A stretch of 64,000 nucleotides of DNA from Neocallimastix lanati (nom. inval.) (GCA_016946835.1 JACVTC010000021.1:254501-318500); one strand, 5' to 3'. Counted from the stretch's first letter, positions 47,500-62,641 are shown. Numbers and translations: made by a program. Notes: generated by a model from the letters alone, not told the origin.

Positions 47500-50148
<2,649 letters not shown>

Positions 50149-51703
50149 TCTTTTTTTTTTTAATTTTTCTTTTTTCTTTATATATAGTTTTTTTAACTTA
50201 TGTTTGTTATTTATATATTTCTATATTAATTATTATTATTATTAATTTTATTTTTTTAATTCCTTTTTTTATAAAAAGAAAAAAAAAATTTTTTAATAAA
50301 AAAAAATTGAAAAATAAAATGAATAATTAATTTAATAATACTTTATACAAAAGATTTTCATTTTAATTAATTAAAATTAAAATTAAAATTAAAACTAATT
50401 TATATATGTTTATCTAACCCTCATAATTAATATACAATATATATTTTAATTATAAGCTTTACTATTTTTTTAAACCAATAATATAAAATAATAATAATAA
50501 TGATAATTATAATAAATAAATTAAAAAATTAAAATTTACAAAATATTATAAGAATAATATACATATATATATACAAAATAAACTATTAGAAATTCTTTAA
50601 ACTATAAGATTATTAAATTATTGGACATAGTATAATATAATAAATTTGGTAGAGTAAATTAATAGAAAAAATATAATTATTATTTGAAAGATTACAAAAT
50701 TATTCATTTAACAATTATCTGAAATATAATGACTTTTTTTTTTTTTTAGTTTTTTTGCTAATAACCATATCATATTTTATATTTTTAATTGAATAGATGA
50801 TATTTTCCATGATAATTTACATTAATATTGAATAAATTTATAATATATATATATATTTAATTTGATATTTTTTTTTTTTTTTTTTTTATTAAAAATATAT
50901 AAATTATATACTTGATATATATAATTACTATTCATACTTTTTTTCTTTATTTGAAGTCATATTATTAATATTTGAATATGAATGTAAATATGAATAAAAA
51001 AATAATAATACAAATTTATAATCATATCAAAAAACAATATAATTAATTTTTATTATTATTTTATTATATATAAATGTCTTATCATATATAAATAATACTA
51101 TTTATATATTCAATTCATTATAATTATATATTTGTTTTTTAAATTCATATAAAATCACAATATTAGAAAGCATTAAATAAGTAAAGATATATTTATTATT
51201 TATTTAAAGTCAATAGTCAAAATAAATATAGTTAACCTATTTAACTATAAAATTTAATGAATAGTTCATTTTGACATCCTTTAATGTAATATATTTATTT
51301 TTTTACATATATAAATATATAAATAGAAATAATAATAATATGAAAAAAGAAAAAATAATAATGAAAGAAAAAATATATTAATAAAAAATTAATATTGATA
51401 GTAAAGTTTTTTGTTGAATAGCTTTTTTAATTTTTTTTTTTAAAAAAAAAAGTATTTAAATAAGTCAAAAATTAAAAACGATAAAATTTAAGAAATAAGA
51501 TAAATAAAAAATTTCATGTAAACTTTATTTATTATAATTTTATGCTATCAAAAAAAAAATATTCCGACTTCTTATAATATAAATAACTTTCATCCATAAA
51601 AAAATGTATTTCTTACTTCTCATACCAAAAAATTAACCTTCCTTTCATATAAAAAAAAATTATAATTATATTTGATGTATAAAAATAAATGAACTACCTT
51701 TAA
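50149..51703. other. AT-rich spacer upstream of the UCH gene
   Basis: No gene is seen. The UCH promoter must lie in its left part but no element is recognisable. At 51683-51710 there is a near-copy of the start of the next open frame. Confidence 0.55.
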
Positions 51704-52297
51704 AGACATGTATATATAATTTCTCACAAGCATTTTTTAAAAAACAAATTATCAACGGTGTATAAAACTAAATGGACTACCGTTAAAGACGCAGAGCGGT
51801 GGGCTATTGATACCTTTGAAAAAGGTGTTGATGATAATAAAACAATAGAGGAAGCCACTAAAAAATTGATTAGTGAAACAAGAAAGGTTTTTTGTTGTGA
51901 TGAACAAGGAAACGCTGACTTTATCACAATTTTGTGGTCAGCAAGTAAAATGCTAATACCATATAATCCTATTGCTTGTCTCTTTTGCCTAAAGAAGATT
52001 AATACTATTGCTAAGAGTAGTTATTCCATAGCTATTTCCCTTTTACGTTCTCAGACTAAAATAACCTCAAAAAAAAAAAAAAAAAAAAAAAAAAGGAAAA
52101 TTGCTAGTGACGGGTCAATTAATTCAGATTTGGCAGGCATGAAATTTTCATCAAAATTAAATCCCTATATTATTGAATCGGCGGTACATATGTTAAAATC
52201 CGAGAAAAATAGAAATAACATGTCAGCTAAGCTGATTCTTGAAAATTTTGTCACAGGAAATTATCCGTCAGTATTTAAAAGATTTGCTGAAGAATAA
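51704..52297 (+). pseudogene. Orphan open frame, exon or gene fragment of unknown function
   Basis: An open frame (stop at 51701, TAA at 52295-52297) with no ATG in its first third; the first in-frame Met is in WSASKM near 51950. The region from 51758 encodes about 179 residues with ordinary composition (KWTTVKDAERWAIDTFEKG, GNADFITILWSASKM, ACLFCLKKIN, MSAKLILENFV). The base composition is less A/T-rich than the flanks. An A-run (52070-52093) inside the frame gives eight or so Lys. It may be an exon of a spliced gene, a gene with its 5' end lost, or a fragment of an unknown mobile element. A 46-base T-run follows the stop, then TTTAG|GGATAAAG, which could be a splice acceptor. Function unknown. 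Confidence 0.45.
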
Positions 52298-52329
52298 AAT
52301 GTGTATTTTGCAGTTTTTACTCAATACAT

Positions 52330-52372
<43 letters not shown>

Positions 52373-52618
52373 CAAAATTGTAATGTATGTTTTGTATGTT
52401 TTATTTAGGGATAAAGAAATTTCTTCTGAGAAGGGAGAATAGTGTCATAGTCGTAGATTGTGGAAAGTTAAAAATATCATTTGTTCCTTGGAAAAATAAT
52501 TTTTAAACTAATTATAAAAATAAAATTATATAGAATAAACCCATATAAAATGAAATCATATATAACAAAAATAATAAATATAAAATAGTAACTGTGTAGT
52601 ATAAAATAGAAAGATTTT

Positions 52619-52664
<46 letters not shown>

Positions 52665-53585
52665 TAACTATTAATTTTATATAAAAATTTTTTTGTTGTC
52701 TATTCTAATTATATTATTTTCCAAAAAAGAATAAAAGAGAAAATATATATATAGGATTGTATTTGAATTCTTTACTTTTTTTATTTATTTAATTTTTATT
52801 TTAAAGTTTAAATTATTAGATGTGAAATTTATTTTATTTGTTTAAATTAAAATTAAAAAATAAAAAAAAAAAAAAAAATAAATATAAATTCTAATTTTAA
52901 AATAAAAACAAAAATATCAAAGAAAATCAGAATAATAAATTAACACTCAATTCTATATAAAGTTCACATATATATTTATTATATAAATAATATAAAAATA
53001 ATTTTAAAAAAGATAAAGGTTAGCTTAATTATTTTATATATGTTAATATTTTATTTTTTTTTAATTAAATGATAAAAAAAAAAAAACTTTTGAAGTAATT
53101 TAAATTAAAGTTTGAGAAAGTAAATATAAAAAAATTATTATTTAAAATGAATATAATTATTTGTAATTAGACATTTTTATTGATTTTTTTTAATACTACT
53201 AATAAATAATTGTCAGAAAATAAGTGTTTTCTGTTTACAAATTTAATTAACACTTTAAATAATATTTTTATTTTATTGTAACTTTTATCATAATTTTAAA
53301 TATTAAATAAATTATTATAAATAAATAGGATATATTATATTAATATATGAATATAATTTCAAAATTTTTTTTATTTTTATAAGCCTTTTTTATATTAAAA
53401 CATGTATTTAATGTATTAAAATATGTATAATCCATCAAATGTATTTTATATGTATAGATAGCATTAAATTATGTATTCTTGAAAAATAAGCCTTTTACTT
53501 TAAATAAATAAAGTTTATAAAAGAAAAAATATTGAGATTTTTTATCAATAATAAATAATTAAATAATTAAATAATTTATTAAATT
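52298..53585. other. AT-rich spacer
   Basis: Starts with a T-run of about 46 bases (52330-52372), then A/T sequence with an (AAT)n run (about 52618-52660). A short ordinary-complexity patch at 52400-52490 has no clear frame. No gene is seen. Confidence 0.55.
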
Positions 53586-53845
53586 AAGAGGTAAAAAAAC
53601 GCTTTATTATTAATTAAAGTTTATTTATTAATATTTATTATTTAGAAATAGTTAATTACAAAGAAAAAAATGTTTGACAAAATTAAACTTATTTTATACT
53701 AATTGTGACTTGATGATATTACAATAAAATTATTTTAACAATGAATTAAATAATGTATTTAAAATACAAGAGAATAACTAACACATAACGAAATAATATA
53801 ATTAATAATTTTAAACAAATTTAACTAACTTCATATATTTTATCA
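53586..53845 (-). repeat. 3' LTR of the copia element
   Basis: Shares with 58000-58260 the blocks TTTATTATTAATTAAAGTTT, ATTTATTAATATTTATTATT, TTTAGAAATAG, CAATGAATTAAATAATGTAT and AACACATAACGAAATAA. Its inner edge is next to the purine tract. Confidence 0.85.
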
Positions 53846-56800
53846 TTCCCCTTCAGACCAGAATACTTTTTATTAAGGATTGGGTCTGTAAATTTGGTCA
53901 TCTTTGGTCCACTTAAGTCCTTAGTTAAAGGATCCGCTAGCATCTTTTCAGTATTGATATAATTTTTAATGTTATCTTATTATTTTTGATATTGTCATAG
54001 TTAAAATGAAATTTTTTAATCTATGTGATTTAATTTATAATTAATTTCTCTCCATTTTTGAGTGTTGTTTTACTTGCAATATTATTGGTCATAATTTTTA
54101 AAATGGTTTTGTTATATTGAATAGTTCCGTGGAAATATTTCTGATCCATAAAGCTTTCTTTACATATTCACTGGTAGAAATATATTCCGCATCGGCAGTA
54201 GATGTAGATGTGGCCACTGATTGTTTTCTTCGATTGTCAGCAGATTGGATCTTCTCCCATTAATATTATATAGCCGGAGGTTGGCTTTCTGACATCTGGA
54301 TCTCTTGCGTAATCCGAGTCTGTGTAAGCTATTATTTCACCCTTATCTTTATAAGTAATTTTATAATGTTTTGTATAAATAAGATATTTTTAAAATATTT
54401 ATTACTTTTTTTTCCAATCATCCATGGTTGTATTTTCGGAATGTCTTACATCTTTACCTGTTGAATATGCTATATCTGACCTGGTGCATCGGGCTAGATA
54501 TATATGGGATCCAATGGCACTTTTGTAAGTCGTTTTATCAAACTTCTTATTATTTATTGATAATTTATTTACTCCAGAACACGGCGTTTTTGTTTTTTTT
54601 TAATATTTCATTACTTTGAATATTTGTTAGTATATCATCAATTCATTATATTTGTAAAATTTGTATAATTAAAATTGTTTTTCTTAAATTTAATCCCTAG
54701 TAAATAAGTCCGCCTTGTTGCATTTTTTGATATTTTAAAATTTTTTCTTTATTTTATATATAATTTTATTTATTTCAGATTTGATACCTGTAATTAATAA
54801 GTCATCTACATAAACGCCTATAATGCATGATACTAAGTCTCCGCCCATTTTCTTTAAAATATATGGTTCAGAAAAAAGTTGAATAAAACTATTTTTTTTA
54901 AAGGAAATTAGAAAAGTGAGTATACCATTGACGGCCTGACTGTTTAAGACCACACAAAGTCTTTTTTTGAGTAACCAATATCCTTTTCCAAAGATTTTTT
55001 TATTACCGGGTGGAATTGTAACATATAATTCTATATCGAGAGGGGGCATTAAGATAAGCAGCTTTAATGTTGAGTTGCATCACCATTCATTTGAATTTTT
55101 GAGGCAAGAGACAATAAAAAAGTTTCAAACTATCAATGCTAAGGGTTGGTGAGTAAATTAGATCATAGTCAATACCTCTTGCTTGATTAAAACCCCTGGC
55201 AACAAATTCTTCCTTTATACTTAATTATATTCCCGTTGCCATCTCTCTTTTAGAGCGTAAACCCATTTTGTTGTAGTAGGATTTACTCCTTTTGGAGTTT
55301 TCTTTTTTTGAAAATCATGAATTTATTATTACAGAGATTTTGGAGTTCGGCATTCATTGCTTTTTTATCTATTGATTTTATGTCTTTACATGTGATTGAT
55401 TGGTTGTAGTTCAATGGAATATCAGTAATTAATTTGTTATCATTTTCTATGTTATTTAAATTTGAATTTAATTTTTTTTTGTATTCCTCGTTTAGTAATG
55501 TACTATCTGACCTTTTTAGTAGACATGATATACCGTTGTATTGACTTTTTTAATGGAGATGATATTCCGTTGTATTGAACTTTTGGTTTTTTAATTATGG
55601 AAACCGAATTTTGAATCTTTCTTTTATGTATATGTTTATGACTGTTTGAGGTAGAAGGTAAATTTTGTTGATTAATTGCTTCATCTATTATGTTATTGAT
55701 ATGAGATACTGTTGATTCATTATCTGTGAACATGGTAATTTCTTCGAAGTTTGAGACTAAATTATTAACAGTGTCATCTGAAATATTAAAATAATTTGTA
55801 TATGTATTTAAATCAAATTCACTACTCGATGTTTCTAGATTATTATCAATTGTTGATTCAAAGTTAGGAGTTGAATTGTGAGATTCAATGATATCGTCTC
55901 TAAATTCATTGAACATATTTTCATCTTGAATGTTGGTATTAACTTAGTTGACTATATTTTTTCTTCAGAATGGTTTGAAATTAAATTGAAATCCTAATTT
56001 TCATTGTTGGTATTTTGTTCTTCAATCGAAATGTCTTCTTCCATACTGGCATTGTTGTTAATATTATTATCATTGTTTTGATTCGAGAGAACATTATCTT
56101 CATTGTCTAAATTGAGTTTAGAATATTTAGTTTTGTTGTCGTTATTATTTTGTTGGTTATTGGTGTATTACTTGTTTGTATCTTCAGTATAATTATTGTT
56201 GTTTGATTGATTGATTGTCTGAGTTAGTGTCACTTGTTGTATTTTCATTTAGTATGTGAATTGAATAATTATTTAAATTGAAATATTTGGGTAAAATTCT
56301 ATTAGATTTATTTTGTTTATTTGAATTGGTGAGAGTTAACTTACCTGGTGTAGATTCATCGAAAAACAACTTCTCTAACTATGTGAATAACAAAGTTTTT
56401 GTAATCTATTACAATATAAGATTATAATTCTAGACTAAAACCTAGAAAAACACCTTTTATAGCATTATGTTTTAATTTCATTTTTTCATTTGAGAAGCCT
56501 TTATACTGCTATAGTTTATTATTTTGATTCTAATAATGTTATTTTATTTTTTCATTTGAGAAGCCTTTATACTGCTATAGTTCATTATTTTGATTCTAAT
56601 GATGTTATTTTCATCTGATTGAAATAATCCTAAGTGCTTATCCTTTTGTTTCTTGTTATTATATTTGAGAGTTAGGCATACGTGATCCTTCCTTGGTGCG
56701 ATCTTACAGATTAATCCTTCCTTAACTGGTTTGATTCCACTTATTGAATTTTTGTTTATTTTGCTATAATATAAGACTTTCTTAAGTTTAAATTCATGTC

Positions 56801-57998
56801 TATTCAAGCTTCTCTCATATGTACCGCTTCCTTTCGAATTCGCAAATTGTGTTATTGGCACATCTGAGATTAACGTTTTCTTTCTTGTAATCCTTTAATA
56901 TATCCCTTGTTACAGGTGATGAGTTCGGAGGCACCTGTGTCAAAAGTCTATACAGTTTCTTCATTTGGATTATATTCCAAAGTATTTAGTGTATTTTCAT
57001 CATTATTAACATCGGGCTTCATTTGTTGTGATTCTTCTTCTTTAGTAGAGCTTTCCAAACAGTTTAATTCTTTATCGTATATCTCCATCAATTCCTCGAA
57101 AGAAAACTCTGGCTCCTCAGAGTTTTCAGTTTGTTCAACATTGAAGATTTCCTTTTGTCTTTTAAATCTTCTGTTTTTTTTTTTTTTTTTTTTAGTATTG
57201 TGTTTAGATTTAGTATTACTGTTGTTAAAATTAGTACAATTTCTATTTTTATTTAATAAATTGAATTTACTGTCATTAGTATTGTGACTGTCTGGTATGC
57301 GGATATCGCCATGTTTTGATTTATTAGTAAAAATTGATTTTTGATTCGCAGAGGATCTTTTTCCTCTAAAATCGCCATTGTTCTTAATGATGAGATCAAT
57401 ATCCATATAATCTTCATTAATGGCAGGCTTTGTTATTAGAGTAGTATATCTTGCGTTTCTTTTTTAAATACATTTGTAAAATTTAATATGTCGAAAGCCT
57501 CTTTAATGAAATTTTCCACATCTTCATTCCCTCGTGGTTGTAGTCGAATCTTTAGATCTACAGAGAATGACCGATAGAGTATCCTAAGTTTTTCTAGTTT
57601 CCCAAGATACGTTCTGTGTTTTTCTAAAGAGCTAAATATTTCTTTAATCTCATTTATGACATCCTTGCAGTCATTGATACCTTTAGTTTTTAATGAATAC
57701 AGTTTATCCATTAATAGTTGTATATCAGCATTTTCACTTCCTTTATAGAATTCCTTTAATTTTGTCATAATGTCAGACGCAGTTTGAAGATTTTTGATGT
57801 GTTTTAATACATCCTTTGGGGAATTAACTTGGATTTCTAAAGGTGTGATTAAGTCTTTATCAACATAACTAGAAACTTTCTTAGGCATTAATGAATTTTT
57901 TAATTAAGAAATACCATTCATTGAAATTGGTCTTGTTAAGACAGACTTCTTGTTTTAATAGAAATTTAGTATACATTTTTAACACTGAGACTCTTAAT
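53846..57998 (-). pseudogene. Copia Gag-Pol pseudogene with deleted integrase core
   Basis: Minus-strand pieces in order. Gag: 57436-57888 (150 residues starting MPKKVSSYVDKDL, ending at a stop) and 56948-57406. A protease active site TFDTGASELITC near 56911-56948. A pre-integrase part at 56544-56861 (VLYYSK, HVCLTLKYNNKK). A C-terminal integrase piece, IKGVFLGFS, near 56440-56470. A low-complexity integrase-RT linker at 55503-55916. RT with LNIKAAYLNAP-like sequence and VYVDDLLITG (about 54735-55080). The RNase H signature ADAEYISTSEYVKK near 54165-54210. The integrase catalytic core is missing between 56540 and 56475. Several frameshifts and stops make it non-functional. Confidence 0.88.
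56487..56605. repeat. Tandem duplication of about 65-75 bp inside the copia element
   Basis: TTTTCATTTGAGAAGCCTTT, ATACTGCTATAGTT and CATTATTTTGATTCTAAT occur twice in a row with few differences. It lies exactly where the integrase core is missing. Confidence 0.85.
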
Positions 57999-57999
57999 C

Positions 58000-58260
58000 T
58001 AAGAGGAAATAAGACGTTTTATTATTAATTAAAGTTTATTTATTAATATTTATTATTTAGAAATAGGTAATTACAAAGAAAAAAAATGACAAAAATAAAA
58101 TTATTTTTTTTATACTAATTGTGGTTTGATAATAATACAGTGAAATTATTTTAGCAATGAATTAAATAATGTATTTCAAATACAAAGAGAATAATTAACA
58201 CATAACGAAATAAAATAATAAATATAATTTTAAATAAATTTAACTTAATATATTTGATAA
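58000..58260 (-). repeat. 5' LTR of the copia element
   Basis: Partner of 53586-53845, with substitutions and indels throughout. The element's Gag start lies about 110 bases to its left (minus-strand downstream). Confidence 0.85.
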
Positions 58261-58495
58261 AGAATGCCAGGTTCAGTATCTCTTATTGGGAAAAGTTATA
58301 TTTATTATTTATGTAATTTATTAATATAAAATAGTTTATTTATTTATTAAAAATCTATATATTTTATAATTTAAATTTATTTTAATTAAATTACTAAATT
58401 CTATAAATTCATATTTTAATATTACTAAACTAATTTTATTAATAAAAAAAATATTATAATATTATAATTTTTAATTACTTTGAATTACAAAGAAT

Positions 58496-58640
58496 TAATT
58501 TATCTTATATTACTTTATTTCTGGATCATTTTATAAATCCTATGATAATTAATCAAGTGATTAATTAATTTATTTTTATGTAATTATTAATAAAATAATA
58601 TATTAATAATTAGGGTTTTTATTTTCATTTCATATCATAT
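58496..58640. repeat. Dispersed 140-bp repeat, copy 2
   Basis: Nearly identical to 18285-18425, same orientation. It starts about 240 bases right of the copia 5' LTR. Confidence 0.8.
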
Positions 58641-58998
58641 TCTAATATATATATATATTTATAATTTTTAATTTTTTTTTATAATATAATTTATATATCT
58701 TATATTCTATTATTAATTCTAATTTAATTACTCAAAGTTTCCATATTAAAATTAATTATTATTTTAATTTAAACTACACAATATATTAGTTTTCTTTTAA
58801 ATATTCCATCTACCTTAAAATAATTCTATTTTCTATTAAAATGAGGTACAAAATATTTATTCTTGGTTGTAATAAATTATTTATATTTTAAATAAAATTA
58901 AATAAGAATAATATATTTCAATAGAAATAAATTTATTAAATTAAAAATTTAATCTTTTTTTTTTTTTTTTCTTCTATTTTTATGCAAGTATATTTTAG

Positions 58999-59302
58999 GT
59001 AGAGTTGCATTTCCCCAAGTTAATTCGCCAGGTTGCATTTCGCCAATGACATATTGATGTAAATAAATAAATAAATAAATAAAAATTCAAAATAATTTTT
59101 TTAAACTTGTTTTTATTATATTAGTACATCAATATTAATTATATTTAATTTTATTTATTTATTTATTTATTTATTTTTTTATTTATTTAATAATTTTCAA
59201 TTTGGCGAAATGCCGCATTTTTTTAATACTCAATATTATTTCATAAAATTGGCGAAATGCAACTTGGAGAAATACAAATTGGCAAAATGCACCATTCCCT
59301 AT
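58999..59302. mobile_element. Foldback/MITE-like element with GCATTTCGCCAA motifs
   Basis: The left arm contains GTTGCATTTCCCCAAGTT and GGTTGCATTTCGCCAATG. The right arm contains ATTTGGCGAAATGCCGCA, ATTGGCGAAATGCAACTTGG and AATTGGCAAAATGCACC. The arms are inverted complements of each other. The core 15-mer TTGGCGAAATGCAAC and variants occur four or five times. ACATATTGATGTAAATAAAT (left) and TACATCAATATTA then ATTTATTTATTT (right) extend the pairing inward. No open frame. Confidence 0.75.
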
Positions 59303-59511
59303 ATTTTAATTATATTAATAATATACGGAATAAATTTATTTATATTATATATATTATTAATTAAAGTTTTGTGGAATATGAAGATCAAACTTTTTTTTTT
59401 TTTAATTTTTTTTACCCATTGATTGTCAAAAGTATTTTTTAAATTTTTTAAAAATTAATTTTAAACAAATGAATACAAAAGTTTAAATATAAAAAAGGTT
59501 TTTAAAACTTT

Positions 59512-59592
59512 AAAAAAAAAAATTATTTATGTTAATATTAAAAAAAATAAGAATATATATTTTTTTAATATTAACATAAATAATTTTTTTAA
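59512..59592. repeat. Perfect inverted repeat, arms about 28-30 bp
   Basis: AAATTATTTATGTTAATATT AAAAAAA is answered by TTTTTTAATATTAACATAAA TAATTT with a loop of about 15 bases. Confidence 0.9.
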
Positions 59593-59714
59593 TTTTTTTT
59601 TTTTTTAATTTCATAGATACCTTTTTTTTTAAATTACTAAAATAGGTTTAGTTATTTTATTTTTTATATTCATTTATATTTTTAATTTTGAAATTTTAAA
59701 AAAGTTCAAATTTT

Positions 59715-59815
59715 AGTTTATTATTTTTTTACTTTTTATTTTTAAACACTTTTTTAACTATATAGTCTATTATTTTTTTACTTTTTATTTTTAAACACTT
59801 TTTTAACTATATTAA
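59715..59815. repeat. Tandem duplication, about 51 bp x2
   Basis: TTTATTATTTTTTTACTTTT, TATTTTTAAACACTTTTTTA and ACTATAT occur twice in a row. Non-coding. Confidence 0.9.
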
Positions 59816-59954
59816 TTATAATATATATATTAATCAGAGTGAATTATTTTATCCATTTTTATCCATTTTTTATAATTTTTCATTTTTTTTTTTTTTTAAA
59901 ATTAATATAAAAAAATAAAATAATAAAAAAAAAATTCAATTTAATAATTATTAT

Positions 59955-60682
59955 TACACAAATCTATTTTTAATAAATAAATGTATAAACAATCACTAAT
60001 TCATTTTTTTCATTATTTTTAATTAAAAAGAAAATATTCTATAATCAATTAAATATAAATAAAGTTTTATGGATATATTAAATTTTAATATCTATCAATA
60101 AAATAAATTTATGATAAATTATTTAAAAATAATAAAAAATTAAAGTTTTAAATAGAATACTTTATTAAAAATTAAAAAAAAAATGAAAAATTAATTATTA
60201 TTATTAAATAAATCTCTTATTGAAAATGAAGTTTTATTAATAAGGTTATTTATGAGTAAATATAAATACATAATTAGCCAATGTTCAACATAATGAAATT
60301 TACATGGATTTATACTAAAATGTGGCTTGTTCTAGAATACTTTTAATGAATTGCTTTATATTATGTTTAAATTAATTTATATTATCATTATTTTGGATTC
60401 ATTTAATATATAAATTCACATATTGTAACAAAGTCTATTTTTAATAAATAATTGTATAAACAATCACTAATTCATTTTTTTTCTTTTTTTTTTTAATTAA
60501 AAAGAAAATATTCTATAATCAATTAAATATAAATAAAGTTTTAAGAATATATTAAATTTTAATATCTATCAATAAAATTTACTTTAATTTTTTATTATTT
60601 TTAAATAATTTATCATAAATTTAAGTTTTAAATAGAATATTTTATTAAAAATTAAAAAAAAAATGAAAAATTAATTAAATTA
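59955..60682. repeat. Direct repeat (about 250 bp x2) with a 41-bp internal inversion
   Basis: 59955-60205 and 60428-60682 share ATAAACAATCACTAATTCAT, AAGAAAATATTCTATAATCA, TTTTAATATCTATCAATAAA and AGTTTTAAATAGAATA in order. Between the last two blocks, 60105-60145 in copy 1 appears as its exact reverse complement at 60582-60622 in copy 2. Confidence 0.92.
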
Positions 60683-61113
60683 ATATACCAAAAAAGGAAG
60701 ATAAAATAAAAATCTAAAAAAAATTGAAATCATTAAACTATAAATATATTTAATAAATTAAAAAATATATAATCCTAACATAATAAAAGAATAGGTATGA
60801 ACACCTCATTTATATTACTGAATAAATATATTTAATTCTTTTAATTATTTCATTACATATAATAATATATATCTAATATATATTAATTATAATAAGTAAT
60901 AAATATCAACAATTTTTTTTAATAAATATTAAGACTTCATGATAGTACAAATGAAAAAAAAAAATATATATATATATAAGAAATGCATTTTAGTTCCTTA
61001 AAAATAAAAAAAAAAAAAAAAAATAAAATAAAATAAAAAATAGAAAATTAAAAATAAAAAATAAAAAATATAAATAAAATAACGAATAAATAATAAATAA
61101 ATTAATAAATAAA

Positions 61114-61878
61114 ATGAAATTTTTATACACTTTGGTTAATATTTTTTTTTCTATTAAAGTAATTAATGCTTTATTGATAAGACGTGATAATGCTAATTTA
61201 GGGGTTGACTGTTATAATAATATCAAGACCTATATTGATAAATGTTTTCCTAGCAATGATTCATTATCATTAAATAATTTAGATAATACTTGCAAAAATT
61301 ATATTGAAGAAGAATGTCAAAATTTTGTCAAGAGTCCATTTAATGTAGTAAAAGAGTGTGAAGGTAATGATATTTTAAAAAAACAAATTCAAGATTACGT
61401 AGATGATATGAGCTCTGTTTTCAAAGTTATATGTCAAAAAAACGAACAAGGCGAATATTGTCCTTTATCCAAATTACAAATGTACAAACCAATTAGTTTT
61501 GAAAAAATAACAGATACATATTTTGAATATAATATTCCAAATAAAGAAAACTTTATAAAGGCTATAGAAGATTCTTGTGAATCAAAAAAATGTTACGAAA
61601 CCTATTACGAGTATATGTCAATTAATTATATAAACGACGACAAAGAAAGATTAACTCAAATTGTTAAGGAGGAAAATCCAAACGAAACACAATATGAAAA
61701 AATAACAAAATATGAACTAAATGCTTTTCTTATTTTAAGTGAAGAAAAATGTAAAACACAAGCAAATTCAAAATCAAGTTCTACTAATTCACAAGAAAGT
61801 AGCTCATTTAAAATTAATGCTTACTCCGGTTTAGTATTAGAAAGTGTATTTTTAATTTTAATATCTCTATTACTTTAA
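61114..61878 (+). CDS. Secreted or GPI-anchored Cys-rich protein, unknown
   Basis: 254 residues, ATG at 61114. Signal peptide about 1-19 (FLYTLVNIFFSIKVINA), then RR (23-24), a possible processing site. The mature part has about ten Cys, several in a spaced pattern (C-YNNI, DKCF, TCKNY, EECQNF, KECEG, ICQKN, YCPL). A Ser/Thr-rich stretch (about 215-232) and a hydrophobic C-terminus of about 20 residues (GLVLESVFLILISLLL) with no charged tail suggest a GPI-anchor signal. The protein is probably at the cell surface. No family is recognised. It lies 1.5 kb before another secreted-protein gene on the same strand. Confidence 0.75.
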   Translation: MKFLYTLVNIFFSIKVINALLIRRDNANLGVDCYNNIKTYIDKCFPSNDSLSLNNLDNTCKNYIEEECQNFVKSPFNVVKECEGNDILKKQIQDYVDDMSSVFKVICQKNEQGEYCPLSKLQMYKPISFEKITDTYFEYNIPNKENFIKAIEDSCESKKCYETYYEYMSINYINDDKERLTQIVKEENPNETQYEKITKYELNAFLILSEEKCKTQANSKSSSTNSQESSSFKINAYSGLVLESVFLILISLLL

Positions 61879-62446
61879 AATAATAATAAGAACAAAATAA
61901 AATAAAATTTTATAAATAAAAAAATAAAATAAAATTATATTATGAAAAAAAATATAATAAAACAAAATTTTATATTATAAATGAAAAAATAAAATAAAAT
62001 AAAATTATATTATGAATAAAAAAATATAATAAAATAAAATTATATTATGAAAAAAAAATATAATAAAATAGAATTATATTATAAATAAAAAAAAATATAA
62101 ATGAGAAAAAAAAAAAGTTAAAATTATATATTTTATTTAAATATACATTATATAAATAACTAAATATTTTAGTAATTTTAATAAAAAAAATTTAAAATTA
62201 TAAAATATATTATAAAATATAAAAATTTATTTTTAATTAATTAATCATCTATTTATTTATATAGAATTATAATCTTTATTAATATATTTAAAAATACACA
62301 GAAATATATATCTTTGTATGAATAAATAAAATATCTGTAATACAGTTGAATTTTTTTTTATTTTTGTGATAACCACAAATATATTTACTTGAATTTATTT
62401 TTTTTAAAAAAAAAAAAAAGGAAATTATATAAATGATAGAATTATT

Positions 62447-62480
<34 letters not shown>

Positions 62481-62610
62481 ATAAAAAGAGATTATATTAA
62501 ATTAATATTAAATTTAATTATATGTTCTTCACTAAATTCTATATTTTAATTCATTGAGTTCCATTATTTAAATTTTATTTAATAAAATTAAAACAAAATA
62601 GGGACTATAT

Positions 62611-62641
<31 letters not shown>

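Larger units (their letters stand above)
53586..58260 (-). mobile_element. Decayed Ty1/copia LTR retrotransposon
   Basis: Two LTR-like repeats of about 260 bp (53586-53845 and 58000-58260) in the same orientation flank minus-strand remains of a copia-type polyprotein: Gag, protease, integrase ends, RT and RNase H in that order. A purine tract (GAAGGGGAA on the minus strand, about 53847-53857) sits beside the left LTR as expected for a 3' LTR. The LTRs differ at many positions, so the insertion is much older than the Ty3 element at the window start. Confidence 0.88.
58261..61113. other. 2.9 kb gene-free region rich in inverted and direct repeats
   Basis: No gene is seen. Holds the second copy of the dispersed 140-bp repeat (58496-58640), a foldback element (58999-59302), a perfect hairpin (59512-59592), a 50-bp tandem duplication (about 59715-59815), and a direct duplication with an internal 41-bp inversion (59955-60682). 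The last 100 bases are the A-rich leader of the next gene. Confidence 0.65.

Noticed and set aside
52262-52445. Extra exon GDKEISSEKGE after the 46-base T-run
   Set aside because: It would require an intron starting before the stop at 52297, and no convincing GT donor keeps the frame; left as an open possibility only.
57436-57888. A host gene starting MPKKVSSYVDKDL
   Set aside because: Its position after an LTR, its neighbours (DTGAS protease, YVDD reverse transcriptase) and its Gag-like helical content show it is the copia Gag.
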